A stretch of 64,000 nt of DNA, from the NCBI GenBank assembly GCA_964504915.1, contig CAZDFH010000005.1, forward strand, positions 1-64,000, given 5' to 3'. Under the pieces are notes generated by a model. It had not been told where the DNA came from and made no database searches. It saw only the letters and a program-made list of their open reading frames with translations. Both the position numbers and the translations under genes were made by a program. Source of the stretch: CAJBLF01 sp964504915. Lineage in GTDB: Bacteria; Patescibacteriota; Gracilibacteria; Absconditabacterales; Absconditicoccaceae. Shown here one piece after another: positions 54,079 to 64,000 of this stretch (its first letter is position 1; every line of letters begins with the position of its first letter).

Positions 54079-54621
54079 ATGGATGAGACAGGCGAAATAG
54101 AGAAGGCAAGATTGCGAGATCATATCAGGAGATATAAAGAGAAGATGGATGAACTGCAGTATGACTATACGGAGCTAGATATCAGTGGCCTCTCGCCAGA
54201 GGAATTGAAGGCTACTCTAAGCAAGTACGATATCGTCTTGGTAGAATGAGGCAATCCATTTTACTTGCTCAAAATAGTCCGCGAAACCGCCTTCCAATCC
54301 ACGATGGAAGAACTGATGAAGCAGTGAGTGACCTATATCGACAAATCCGCTGGCTCTTACATCGCTTGCCCGTCATTGATCGTTTCTACGTGGTCTAAAT
54401 TAACCTTTGATAAATTCGGTCTGACTGACTTAACTGCGATGAGCCGAGTGCCATTTTTTGTGAAAGCCCATTATACGCCCGAGATGCACGATAAGCTCAT
54501 GACGCAAGCGCAAGCCTTGCCCGCTCCCCTCTATGCCTTGGACAATGATCAAGCATTGGTGGTGGATGGAGAGAAAGTGGAATTGATTGGCGGAGGCAGT
54601 GAGAATATTTTTGGGAAATAA
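54079..54621 (+). pseudogene. peptidase S51 family gene with disrupted 5' end
   Basis: The 180 codons from an internal ATG at 54079 cover most of an S51 (dipeptidase E-like) protein. They include DIVLVEGGNPFYLLKIV, the nucleophile elbow DKSAGSYIACPSL and the C-terminal VPFFVKAHYTPEMHDKL. The family's first 40 residues are needed upstream. A matching peptide ITSTLENLHKKIQTFL is encoded at about 53987-54035, and VSVKIAYITAAL at about 54040-54075, but the two are in different frames. No start codon precedes the first because the hairpin at 53920-53986 lies there. Either the gene is dead or a shorter form is made. Compare the intact relative at 3950. Confidence 0.65.
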
Positions 54622-55062
54622 ATGTCTAATCGACCACCAAAGTCGATTGCATAGTCTGATTCGAAATCCATACACCAAAAACAAGACAGACAGAAGCTAT
54701 GCATGGGCCCCGGGTAATTCACCTGGGTTGCATAGCGATTCGTAGACAACCCTTAGATAGATACTCCCAATAGAAAGAGTGCAATCGACGAGGGGTTTTT
54801 GGTTACTTTTTGACCCGGGAGCAAAAAGTGACACCCCGTAGGGCCCCCGCCGGGAGGCACCAGAGAAGGAGTAGTGGAAAAAGAAAAAAAATGTGAAAGT
54901 TTTGAAAGCTCCGATTCTAAAAATCCTCCATCCGCAACGCGGATACCTCCTCCTTTAAAGAAAAGGAGGACAAACAATATTTTTTTCTATTGGAAAGTTT
55001 TTGTATTGGAAATAAAATAGGAATCCATATATAGAGATTAATTTTACTCAATCAGAAAAATT
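54622..55062. repeat. repeat-dense intergenic region
   Basis: Holds GCTATGCATGGGCCCCGGGT facing ACCTGGGTTGCATAGC (about 54693-54736, a strong hairpin), CCCGGGAGCAAAAAGTG near 54820, the GC-rich CCCCGTAGGGCCCCCGCCGG, and the composite palindrome at 54921-54971. No coding sequence recognised. Confidence 0.6.
54921..54971. repeat. composite palindromic element copy
   Basis: AAATCCTCC, then the palindrome ATCCGCAACGCGGAT, then ACCTCCTCCTTTAAAGAAAA and GGAGG. Same architecture as 5495-5596 and 55988-56037. Confidence 0.7.
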
Positions 55063-55536
55063 ATGAGCCAGCAAGAAGATTTTATGCGTGAGGCAATTGC
55101 CTTGTCTGCTAAAAATATCACAGAAAAAAACTGAGGACCTTTTGGCGCGGTGGTCGTGAAGGACGGGAAAATCGTTGGTCGTGGCTACAATCATGTTGTC
55201 GCGAATAATGATCCAAGTGCGCATGGCGAAGTAATGGCCATCAGAGATGCTTGTACTAATTTAAAAACCTTTGATCTTGATGGTTGTGAAATCTATACCA
55301 GCTGCGAGCCATGCCCAATGTGCTTGTGAGCGATTTATCGAGCGAGAATAAGTAAAATATATTATGGCAATACTGAGCAAGATGCTCATGATATAGGATT
55401 TGATGATGAAATATTTTACGATGAATTTAGTAAACCGATCAGTGAAAGAAAGCTTGTGATGGAGCAAGTAGGGCATGAAGAAGCCAAGCAAATGATGGAT
55501 GCATGGAGAGAAAAGAATGGTGATATACAATATTAA
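55063..55536 (+). CDS. guaD: guanine deaminase-like nucleobase deaminase
   Basis: 157 aa zinc-dependent cytidine-deaminase-fold enzyme. The zinc site is H54 with catalytic E56 (SAHGEVMAIRDAC) and C84/C87 (SCEPCPMCLGAIYRAR). The C-terminal DAHDIGFDDEIFYDEFSKP region is characteristic of bacillus-type guanine deaminase GuaD rather than TadA. The Gly in MCLGAIY and one in KNGGPFGA are TGA. It suggests purine salvage, fitting a reduced genome. It could alternatively act on tRNA adenosine, but the C-terminus argues against this. Confidence 0.88.
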
Positions 55537-55553
55537 TAATAACAATAATGACG

Positions 55554-55601
55554 TTCCCTCTTTTTTTTAAAGAGGGGGGACCACGAAGTGGTGGGAGATT
55601 T
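55554..55601. repeat. composite palindromic element copy, reverse orientation
   Basis: CCCTC with T run, AAAGAGGGGGGA, then ACCACGAAGTGGT and GGGAGATTT; read on the minus strand it has the same order of parts as the other copies. Confidence 0.6.
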
Positions 55602-55619
55602 ATATTGTCACATGCTACA

Positions 55620-56006
55620 ATGTTTCTTCGTTACAAAAGCCATCTCAAAAATTATGCTCAGCAGAATAGAAAAATCCCTACAGAATCTGAATGACTGGTC
55701 TGGAATTGCTTCCTGAAATGAGATAAACAATGATATAGATTTCTGAGACAGAAACCTGTGGGTTGATATATATTGGACTTTTATTGCCCAAAGTTAAAGT
55801 TATGTATAGAGATAGATGGTGAGAGTCACGAATGATCATGAACATATGATGAAAAAAGAGATACATATTTATCTTCACTATGAATCAAAACAGTAAGATA
55901 CAAAGATATCCGAGTACATAAGAAATTAGAGAGCATATGACTTGATATAGAATGAGTAATATATGAAAGAGCAAAAGAACTAAAAAGAAATCCCCCGTCC
56001 GCCTAG
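55620..56006 (+). CDS. DUF559 (restriction-endonuclease-fold) protein
   Basis: 128 aa with TGA as Gly (about ten such codons). Core motifs: TESEGLVWNCFLKGD, YRFLRQKPVGGYILDFYCPKL and CIEIDGESH, i.e. the D..ExD-type nuclease-like pattern of DUF559 (Vsr-like fold). KTVRYKDIRVHKKL closes the domain. The reading frame then runs into a composite palindromic repeat, and its stop TAG (56004-56006) lies inside the palindrome CCGCCTAGGCGG, so the last five or six residues are repeat-derived. Function unknown, possibly DNA repair or mobile. Confidence 0.85.
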
Positions 56007-56037
56007 GCGGACACCTCCCCCTTTCCTTAAAGGGGGT
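55988..56037. repeat. composite palindromic element overlapping the DUF559 stop
   Basis: AAATCCCCC, TCCGCCTAGGCGGA, then ACCTCCCCCTTTCCTTAAAG and GGGG. Supplies the stop codon of the upstream gene. Confidence 0.75.
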
Positions 56038-56075
56038 ACATCATTAGAATCATTTTAATTCATTACTTCTTAGTT

Positions 56076-57098
56076 TTGTTTTATATTCGATACGAGTATC
56101 TCAGTGAATCCTATCCACGTTTCCGCGTGTATAAATCTCGTGAACATGAAAGTGTCTCTCCATATATTTTGCATGAATCATTTTCTGATGTCGTGAAACA
56201 ATCTGAGATTTATCCGAAATATCAGCATTTCTTCATGCTAGATGAGACGAGATTTTCATTTTTTAGATTTGATATTTATCAGAAATTTGATGAGAAATTT
56301 ACGCTAGGTGACCTCAAGAAGATCATAGATGAGAAGACGCAAACCACGAAGAAACAACATAACGTCGACGGAGAGAGAATCATGGCCTATGTCGATACGA
56401 TATTCGTCAACGGTGAAGAGAAGAAATACGTCATCGGAGAGACAGGCGAGATTTTTTTCAGACTCTATATCATGTATCTCAATAAAAAAAGTATCAATAC
56501 CATCAATAGCGCATACGGTAATTTCTTTGATGTAAAAAATATTACTTTCATCCCGCAGTCCTTTCATACGATCTTATTTCTGAGAAATAATTTGAAAAAA
56601 GATAATTTTGTCCTGCTCTATATTAATGAAACGTCTTGCAAGGCGATCAATGTGAGGAATGGATTTTACGAATCGGTCGAGACGCTAAACCTAGGTCTGA
56701 GCTCGCTCAAACAGATGTACAAAGATAACTGAATTGTCCAATATCGATATAAAGATTATTCATTTATCGAATCCAATCCGCTGGCGAAGTGATTGGTCAC
56801 GGATACGCTGAAATTTTATTCTGAGTTGTTCTGTAAACGGCTCAAAGAAAAAAACTTTATCTGAACGGATATCATCGTGATCTCTCCTATCACGAAAAAC
56901 GTCCACTTCATCGACACCTTTAATACGGAGTACAAGAAACTGACGAATAATTATATCTTACCATTTCATCATTCCGAGTCATTGGAAATGTTTGATAAAG
57001 AGCGAGATCCTGACGATATGGATGCGCTGATCTTGATGAATAAAGAAGAATTTATCAAGAGAGAATTATGATTGCAATCCATCGATACTTCTACATAA
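56076..57098 (+). CDS. hypothetical protein, weakly actin/PilM-like
   Basis: 340 aa from a TTG start; no ATG fits the N-terminus. The sequence is hydrophilic with alternating strands, for example DNFVLLYINETSCKAINVRNG followed by LGLSSLKQMYKDNG, and later DIIVISPITKNVHFIDTF. This resembles in rhythm the PilM/FtsA-type ATPase fold but lacks clear nucleotide motifs. Three TGA glycines. No membrane helix. I would not assign a function. Confidence 0.6.
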
Positions 57099-57160
57099 CC
57101 GAGATATATATTCTGCGAATGAAATAAAAAATATATTTATTTTTTTTCTTGATTGATAGA

Positions 57161-60100
57161 ATGAAAAACATGTTTTCACGTATGAGTACCATGAAGATTG
57201 GTTTGATTATTCTGGGCATCTGTGGCCTCGTATACTTTAGTAATATTTCAGCAGAGGTAGGAGTACTCGATAGCACCAATATCGTGACTGATTATAATTG
57301 TCCTATTGATGCTACGACTTGTGATCTGTCTAGTCAAGATATTACGAGCATCACTGCTGACGCATTTATCAATCACACAAGTCTCGTTACTCTAAATCTT
57401 TCATCCAATCAGATATCCTCTATCGACAGTACGACATTCAATGGACTTTCTAGTCTCTCTGGATTGGATCTTTCTTCTAATGCGATTTCTTCTCTAGAAA
57501 TGGATGACTTTGCTGGGCTCCCTCAGCTCGAGGAACTTTATCTCCAGTATAATTCTATCAGTACTATCGAGACGGATGCCTTTAATGGATTAAGTAATCT
57601 CAGAATTCTGTACCTGTATGGGAATGGAATTACTTCCTTAGAAGTTGGCGACTTTAATGGACTCCCTAAGTTGCAACAATTATCTCTGGACAGTAATGGA
57701 ATTGGGTATATCGATCCTATGGCTTTCGAATGACTTTCCAGTCTAATAAATCTTGGTCTCACTAGTAATCAGCTTACCTCTCTTGAGAGTTATACCTTTA
57801 GTTGATTATCCCATCTGAATGATTTATGACTCTCACTCAATGGGATAGTTACTCTTGATAAAGATGATCTCTATGGGCTTTCTAGCCTCTACCAACTAAA
57901 TCTCGGCTCCAATGCTATAGCCGCTTTGACGAGTGGCAATTTTGTGTATACGCCCAATCTATGAGTATTGTCTCTGGACACTAATAGTATCAGCAAAGTT
58001 GCAATTAATAGTTTCGCCTGACTTTCTGTCTTACATCAGCTTACTCTAAATGATAATACAATCTCTCTACTTAGTGGTGGAGCATTTAATGGATTGTCAT
58101 GACTTGTCAAATTAGTCCTGGATAATAATCAGATCTCCACTATCAGGACAGGAGCATTTTATGGGCTTCCAGTCTTACAGCAATTGTATCTCAATAACAA
58201 TAGCATCTCGACACTCAATAGTGGATTATTTATGTGATTGACATGACTATCCCAGTTATTCCTTAATAATAATCGGATTGCTTCTATCAGGACAGGAGCT
58301 TTTGATGGACTATATAATATCACTGGATTAGAGATATCCTCCAATTCCATCTTGGATCTTCCCTCAGATATTGGTAATCTTACTACCCTTACCTATCTGA
58401 TGGCTACAGGAAATACATTTACCACCCTACCATCTACCCTTACGTCACTAGTGAATCTCCATGATGGCGATGGACTAGCTCTTGCGACTAACTGTATCGA
58501 TTTAGGGCTCCTTAGCACAGCACTTGCCAATTTTGTCACGAGCAAATCACTGTCCTATATCTGATGGGATACTGATCAAAACAATTGTCCTTACATCGTA
58601 CTCAATAGTGGGAATGTTACTTCTTATTGTGCCACTTTAGCTACCACCTGTACTATTATTGCCAATGTTGGTAAAATTTTGCCAGATACATTCATCAACC
58701 ATACTAATCTCACTTACCTCAATCTTGGAGATAATAGTATCATGACACTAAGCAGTGGAGCATTTAATGGACTCACCCATCTCACCGATCTCCTCATTCA
58801 TAGAAATGATATCGTCTCCATAAAAAATGGTGCTTTCAACTGATTACCTGCTCTCGTATCACTCAACCTCAATAGCAATCCCATCACTTCTGTGGAAAGT
58901 GGGGCTTTCAGTGACCTCTCTAGTGTCAAATTATTATCTATAGGTGGCACAAATCTGACTGCTATAGCTAGTGGTACATTCCGCTGATTAAGTAGTCTTA
59001 CATGATTATATCTCCAGAGTAATTACATCACTTCTATAGAGAGCTGATCATTTGAGTGAACGCCTACATTATCTACATTAGACCTTGCTAGCAATCATAT
59101 CTCATCACTCTCTGGATTTAATTTTAGCTGACTGCCTAGTGGGGTAACATTGGTACTCGATTCCAATCAGATTACTTCTTTGGGAGGTGGATTATTCAAT
59201 GGGCTCTCTATACTAGCAGGACTGAGTCTCAAATCCAACTGACTTAGCATCATCGAGAGTGGAGCTTTCCAATGATTGCCTAACCTTACGTCATTAGTGT
59301 TGGATTCTAATGCTATTTCCTCTATCGAGGAGGGTGATTTTGGTGGGCTCCCAAATCTGACGACCTTGAGTCTGTATACCAATTCTATCTCTGCTCTTGA
59401 TAGCACTATGTTTAATGGACTCACTCTTCTGAGTTCTTTAGATCTATCCTACAATCAGATTTCTGGTATAGCTAGTAATACGTTTACTTCACTCCCTGCA
59501 CTGACCAGTCTAAAATTACATCACAACACTATCTCATCTATCGCTGATGGCGCATTTAACTGACTCACCAACCTGACTTATTTGCGTATGGATTCTAATA
59601 CCATCGTCAGTGGTGATTTTCGTGGACTACCTAGTCTGGATGAGTTGATTCTAACAAGTAACCAAATTTCCTCTCTGAGTGAGAGTAATTTTAGTGAGCT
59701 CCTTAGTTTAAAATCGCTAAATCTTGGCTACAACAAACTTACCTCCTTGGGAGCTGGTATCTTGGGAGCAACCTTTCATCATCTTACCTATTTAAATATC
59801 CAGAGTAACCATATATCGTCAATACATGCAAGCGATTTTAGTGGACTTACTGATCTGACATATCTTAATATCGGTGGCAATTGGCTTGTTTCTCTGGATG
59901 TAGGAGCATTTGCTTCACTATCCAATCTTACTGGGCTGACTCTTAGTTCTAACAAAATAGTTTCTATCGAAAGTGGAGACTTCGCTGGGCTTACTAGTCT
60001 TACCAGACTTGAGTTGTTTGGCAATCAGATATCTTCTGTGGAAGCTGGTGATTTTAGTGGATTACCTAATCTCACCTATCTCGACTTTAGGCTCAATCAG

Positions 60101-61900
60101 TTATCCTCTATCCAATATGCTGACTTTAGTGGATTACCTAATCTCGCTCAATTATACTTTTCATCCAATCAGATTATGTTTGTCGATAGTGGCACCTTTC
60201 TAGCTGATAATGGATTTAGTCAACTAAGCTACTTGGATCTTGCTACTAATTGTTTCACTCTCTGAACAACAGTGCCCTATAATGTCACGGGAAGTGCTAC
60301 CTTGGGTAGTGGGAACTGTGCTATTATCACAAGTACCACTCCAGCTGGATTTATTACCAATCTCACTACGAAATCATATAGATTGGTCAATGGCCAATAT
60401 ACGGGTAAGATTGTTTTGAGTTTCAATAAAGCTGGCATCTCAAATAGCATGCTAGCCAATATTGCCATGTATGATACGGCTGGCACATCATGGGTACAAT
60501 ATACCTCATGAACGGTCATTACCACTAACGGATTGCCATTTACAGGGATCCTTTATAGTCCACTCCTCTTTGCTACTACTAGCGTCCCATGAATTACTAA
60601 TGCAATCAAACTTCTTAGATTTGGAGCACTGACCCATCAGATAGATTTTAGTCAACCCGTCACTATCAGAATATATACTCCGACAACATCCAGCTGAGAT
60701 ACGGTCAGTATTTATAGATCTGAAGAAGAAACCATCTACTGAGGTAATTGACCAAATCGAGTATTTGAAACAACAGGCACTGTACTAGGAACTACTCCTT
60801 ATGTGGAATTTACTGGCCTGCATGCAAGCCGATATGTCCTCGCTACACCAGTTGCACCAGACACTACTCCACCGGTGGGGACTATTACATATCTTCCGGC
60901 ATCATGAAGTATGACAAGCGGAAATGTAGTGGCAACGATTACTTTGAATGAGACAGGAACAATCACAAACAACTCTGGATTGACGTGATATACTTTTACA
61001 GGGGATGGAATATTTATCTTTGAATTCGCTGATCTCGCAGGCAATACTTGAAACAAGACAGCGACTGTAAATCGAATAGATACAACTGCTCCCACAGCTT
61101 CTACAATAAGTTACAATATCACGTGAACCACCAATCAAAATGTGATAGCAACGATTACTTGATTTAGTGAAGACATCACGTGACTAAATTTCAGTACCCA
61201 TACCTTTACCAGCAACGGAACATTTGTCTTTACCTTCCAAGATCTTGCAGGCAATACAGGTAGTAAAACAGCTACCGTTACCCGGATAGATACTTCTACC
61301 CCTGGCATATGAGGAGGATGACCTTACCGGTCACAACCTGCCATCAGCTCAGGGACTACGATTATTGTCAAACCAAGTGTCTGTACAGCATATGTCGGAG
61401 AATTATTTGATGCATATAATTTTGCGTATACTAATGGTATTACTACTATCAGAAATTGTGCTGATGCACAACTCGAATGACGATTGCAAAGATCTCATCT
61501 TGCAAAAATGATTTCACAATTTGCGGTCAGAGTAATGGATATGCAACCAGACACGACAAAGGCATGTAGCTTTGATGATATTGCAAATGAAACTACAGAG
61601 ATGAAACTCTATATCAAGATGGCTTGTCAGCTTGGATTGATGGGACGAGATAGCAATGGTAGTGGTACGATACAAAAATCCACCTTTGATCCTCTTGGCG
61701 TAGTCGAGAGAGCTCAGTTTGGGACTATTCTTTCCAGGACACTTCGAGGCAATACCTATGATGGATGAACTCCTTATTATAGTAAGCATTTGGAAGCATT
61801 ACACCAAGCAGGCATCATGAAAAATATTTCAGATCCTCTGGCATTAGAAATGAGATGACGAGTGATGCTGATGTTGCAAAGAGTCGCAGAGACGAAATAA
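57161..61900 (+). CDS. LRR surface protein 3 with Ig-like and S-layer-homology-like domains
   Basis: 1579 aa. A single N-terminal hydrophobic segment (MKIGLIILGICGLVYFSNIS) acts as signal or anchor. Two LRR blocks (about 46-467 and 483-1035) use 24-residue units of the type LTSLVLDSNAISSIEEGDF plus GLPN, a form known from animal-type LRRs and different from the units of LRR proteins 1 and 2. A beta region follows, then two bacterial Ig-like domains (about 1227-1380) with repeated VVATITLNETGTITNN and FEFADLAGNTGNKTATV words. The C-terminal module (about 1403-1579) with RLQRSHLAKMISQFAVRVMD and FDPLGVVERAQFGTILSRTL is the one shared with proteins 1 and 2. Likely surface-anchored binding protein. 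Confidence 0.88.
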
Positions 61901-61925
61901 GATAGTTTATTTCTCCTTATATTGT

Positions 61926-62549
61926 ATGAATAAAGCATGTATCTTCGATCGATCATGAACCTTGAGCAATAATTTTCATTGTTTTTCTCAGGTCGTAGAA
62001 AAACTATTTACACGTTTTGGTGTACCACTCATTTCTGATGAGGAGATTAGATCCTCATATATTTCTCCGTACATGAAATTTTGGAACCAATATATTCCTG
62101 ACCTCTCCAAGACAGAACAAGATATTCTTTTCTTGGGATGTATGCAAGAATTGGAGAGACCAAAGATCTATCCTGGAGTCATGGAAACACTTACGTTTCT
62201 CCACGACCATGGACGGAAACTTTTTGTCTTGAGTTCCGATCATGCTGATACCTTAGTCCCTGAGATAGAGCACTCTGGATTACTTCCACTCCTTACAGAA
62301 AGCATATCCAGTGATTATGAAAAAGGAGAACAAATTCTTACCCTCATCCAAAGATATGCGCTTGATCAAGATGCTACATTTTTGGTTGGCGATACGAATG
62401 GAGATATCGAAGCAGGAATATTTGCTCATGTAAAAACCGTAGGTATTACCTGGTGATTTCAGGACAAAGCAGGATTGGAGAAAGCAGGTCCTGATTATCT
62501 CATTGACGATATCTGTGAGCTCATAGACATAGCGAATCAACAGAAATAA
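61926..62549 (+). CDS. HAD-superfamily hydrolase
   Basis: 207 aa. Motif I is FDRSGTL with nucleophile D8 and a Ser where most HAD phosphatases have the second Asp; its Gly is TGA. Motif II is FVLSSDHAD, and motif IV is FLVGDTNGDIEAG, with K in DYEKGEQ as a candidate motif III lysine. The cap of about 70 residues between motifs I and II suggests a subclass I phosphoglycolate-phosphatase-like fold. The unusual Ser may alter the general acid and hence the activity. It starts 26 bases after LRR protein 3 and could share its transcript. Confidence 0.82.
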
Positions 62550-62564
62550 TTTTTTACAAACAAA

Positions 62565-62605
62565 AAACCGAGCCAATCCGTAGACCGAGCTCAGTTTCTT
62601 TATAG
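62565..62605. terminator. terminator between HAD and RNase J genes
   Basis: AAACCGAGC and GAGCTCAGTTT flank a 13-nt loop with A/T-rich ends; convergent genes on both sides. Confidence 0.55.
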
Positions 62606-62722
62606 AAAAGTTGAGAAGTTGAGAGTGGAGAGGTTGAGAAGTTTTAGCATTTAACTCTCAACACCCGCCACGGCGGGTTCAATCCTCAACAGGACAAAGT
62701 CCTTCAACCCGAGCAAAGCGAG
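62606..62722. repeat. word-repeat hairpin with GC palindrome
   Basis: The left arm repeats GTTGAGA words (GTTGAGAAGTTGAGAGTGG). The right arm has complementary CTCAAC words (AACTCTCAACACC, ATCCTCAAC). In between lies CCCGCCACGGCGGG (62664-62677). Confidence 0.7.
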
Positions 62723-64000
62723 TTAATCGTCATATCCTTGTTCTTCCAATGTCATACCGACGATTGCTTCTTCCGGAGCTAGGTCATTGCTACCATTGTT
62801 TTGTGCATCTCTATTGATGTAGACAAACATAGGCATCAGCATTGGTACTCTACCGATAATCTTGGCGATAAATTCTCCAAGAATTTCTTTGAGCTGTTTG
62901 AGATTATCTCTGACATCCATTTTTTTCTTGAGGTTGTCATTATATTTGGCTCTGGCAAATTCTACGATCTGCGTGTGAATGGATTTGACCTCAGATGAGT
63001 AGACAAACCCGCGTGATTCGATCTGTATGTTACCTACGAGTTCGTTAGACTTTGTGTCCACTTTGAAGACGAGAGCAACGATACCATTTTGTGCCATGAT
63101 ATGACGAGCTTTGATGACGTACTCTCCTGACATATGTCCTTGTCCCTTTCCATCTATCATGACGGTATCGAGTTTAAGTTTGGTATCACCTACGATGACG
63201 ACATCATCATAAATCTCTACAATGTTCCCATTGTCCAATGGCATGATGATATTTTGGTCTGCCATTCCAAGATCTAATGCAAGCTTTTTGTGTGCATATC
63301 TATGTGACATGTCATCAAATGCTGGCATGAAATAATTTGGTTTCAATAAACTCAAGAACATCTTGTGATCTTCAGCGTATCCATGTCCACTTGTGTGCAC
63401 ATCCATTTCATTATTCGTGACTAGTTCTACTCCCTTAGCGAGTAAATTATTTTGCATCTTGATAATTGCCAATTCGTTACCTGGGATGGTAGATGATGAC
63501 ATGAGGATAGTATCTCATTTTTTCAAGGTCACTTGTGGATGTTCACCTCTCGACATTCTGGTAAGCGCAGCGAATTCTTCGCCTTGTGCTCATGTGCAGA
63601 GAATCAATACTCTTTCATCTGGCATATTATTTACTTCGTCATCGAGCTTGCGGATCATGCCCTTGGGTACATTGATGTAGCCAAGTTCCTGACAAATTTC
63701 AATATTGTTGATCATGGATCTTCCTGAGAGGAAGACCACTTTGTTGTATTTGATAGCGTTATTGATAATTTGAATAACTCTACCAATATTTGTAGCAAAC
63801 GTAGCGATCAAGATTCTTCCTTTCACATCTCTCATTTGCTGATCGAGTGTCTCTCCAATAATTTTTTCTGATTTTGCTCGGCCTGGATTTTGTGCTCCCA
63901 GACTATCTCCGATGTAGAGTTTGACTCCTTCGGTACCGATCCTTGCAATCTTTGCAAGATCTGTCGGTCTATCTATAGATGGCGTATGATCGATCTTAAA
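62723..64000 (-). CDS. rnj: ribonuclease J, N-terminus cut by window edge
   Basis: About 425 C-terminal residues of a metallo-beta-lactamase/beta-CASP ribonuclease that processes mRNA and rRNA. Visible parts: FKIDHTPSIDRPTDLAKIA, the beta-CASP segment with ATFATNIGRVIQIINNA, LILCTGAQGEEFAALTRM (its Gly after Thr is TGA), SSSTIPGNE, VHTSGHGYAEDHKMF and the RNase J C-terminal domain. The upstream metal motif HxHxDH lies outside the window. The stop is TAA at 62723-62725. It faces the HAD gene across a terminator and repeat. Confidence 0.94.

Overview
This 64-kb window comes from a bacterium that reads UGA as glycine (genetic code 25). That points to the candidate phyla Absconditabacteria (SR1) or Gracilibacteria; the window alone cannot separate them. 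The evidence is direct. In-frame TGA sits at invariant glycines of ribosomal protein uS12, TrpB (the glycine-rich phosphate loop), TrpR, prepilin peptidase, GuaD and lipoprotein lipoboxes, while TGG is still used for tryptophan. Most genes here look shattered under the standard code and become single open frames once TGA is read as Gly. All coordinates below use that reading.

Layout. 1-9887: valS (partial), prepilin peptidase with two small membrane proteins, a peptidase S51, a U32 protein carrying a repeat element in its coding sequence, a secreted protein, an MFS transporter, a small basic protein and an M29 aminopeptidase. 10082-16924: a large leucine-rich-repeat surface protein and a lipoteichoic-acid-synthase-like/GDPD fusion. 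16990-17420: a tRNA-Thr and a palindrome-bearing tRNA-Thr relic. 17613-29502: three huge collinear genes (a 1668-aa protein of unknown role and two DUF11-type secreted proteins). 29781-32393: a foreign-looking protein with a Bacteroidetes type IX sorting domain and no TGA codon. 32839-35988: ribosomal genes rpsL, rpsG, rplS, rplY and rpmB with two small basic proteins. 36024-36356: tRNA-Lys flanked by two degenerate tRNA copies. 36416-43887: a phosphodiester-glycosidase/S-layer protein, trpR, a lone trpB, a PEP-synthase-like protein, a VIT-type membrane protein and hypotheticals. 44106-47318: a second LRR surface protein. 47560-52858: topA followed by five small exported proteins, four of them lipoproteins. 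53025-57098: DUF3800, a damaged S51 peptidase, guaD, a DUF559 protein and an unknown protein. 57161-64000: a third LRR surface protein, a HAD hydrolase and RNase J (partial).

The main theme is the cell surface. Three LRR proteins (1417, 1070 and 1579 aa) share a closely similar C-terminal S-layer-homology-like module, and a glycosidase protein carries a related one. With the DUF11 proteins, lipoproteins and the LtaS-GDPD fusion this is a large adhesion and envelope inventory, as would suit an episymbiont or predator (inference). Promoters are recognisable as TTGACA and TATAAT-like boxes with 16-17 bp spacers.

The second theme is repeats. Many intergenic gaps, including every gap of the ribosomal cluster, hold hairpins whose arms are made of reiterated 6-10 bp words. 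A second family of composite GC-rich palindromes appears between genes, inside the U32 coding sequence, as the C-terminus of the DUF559 gene, and (as simpler GC palindromes) inside tRNA-like relics.
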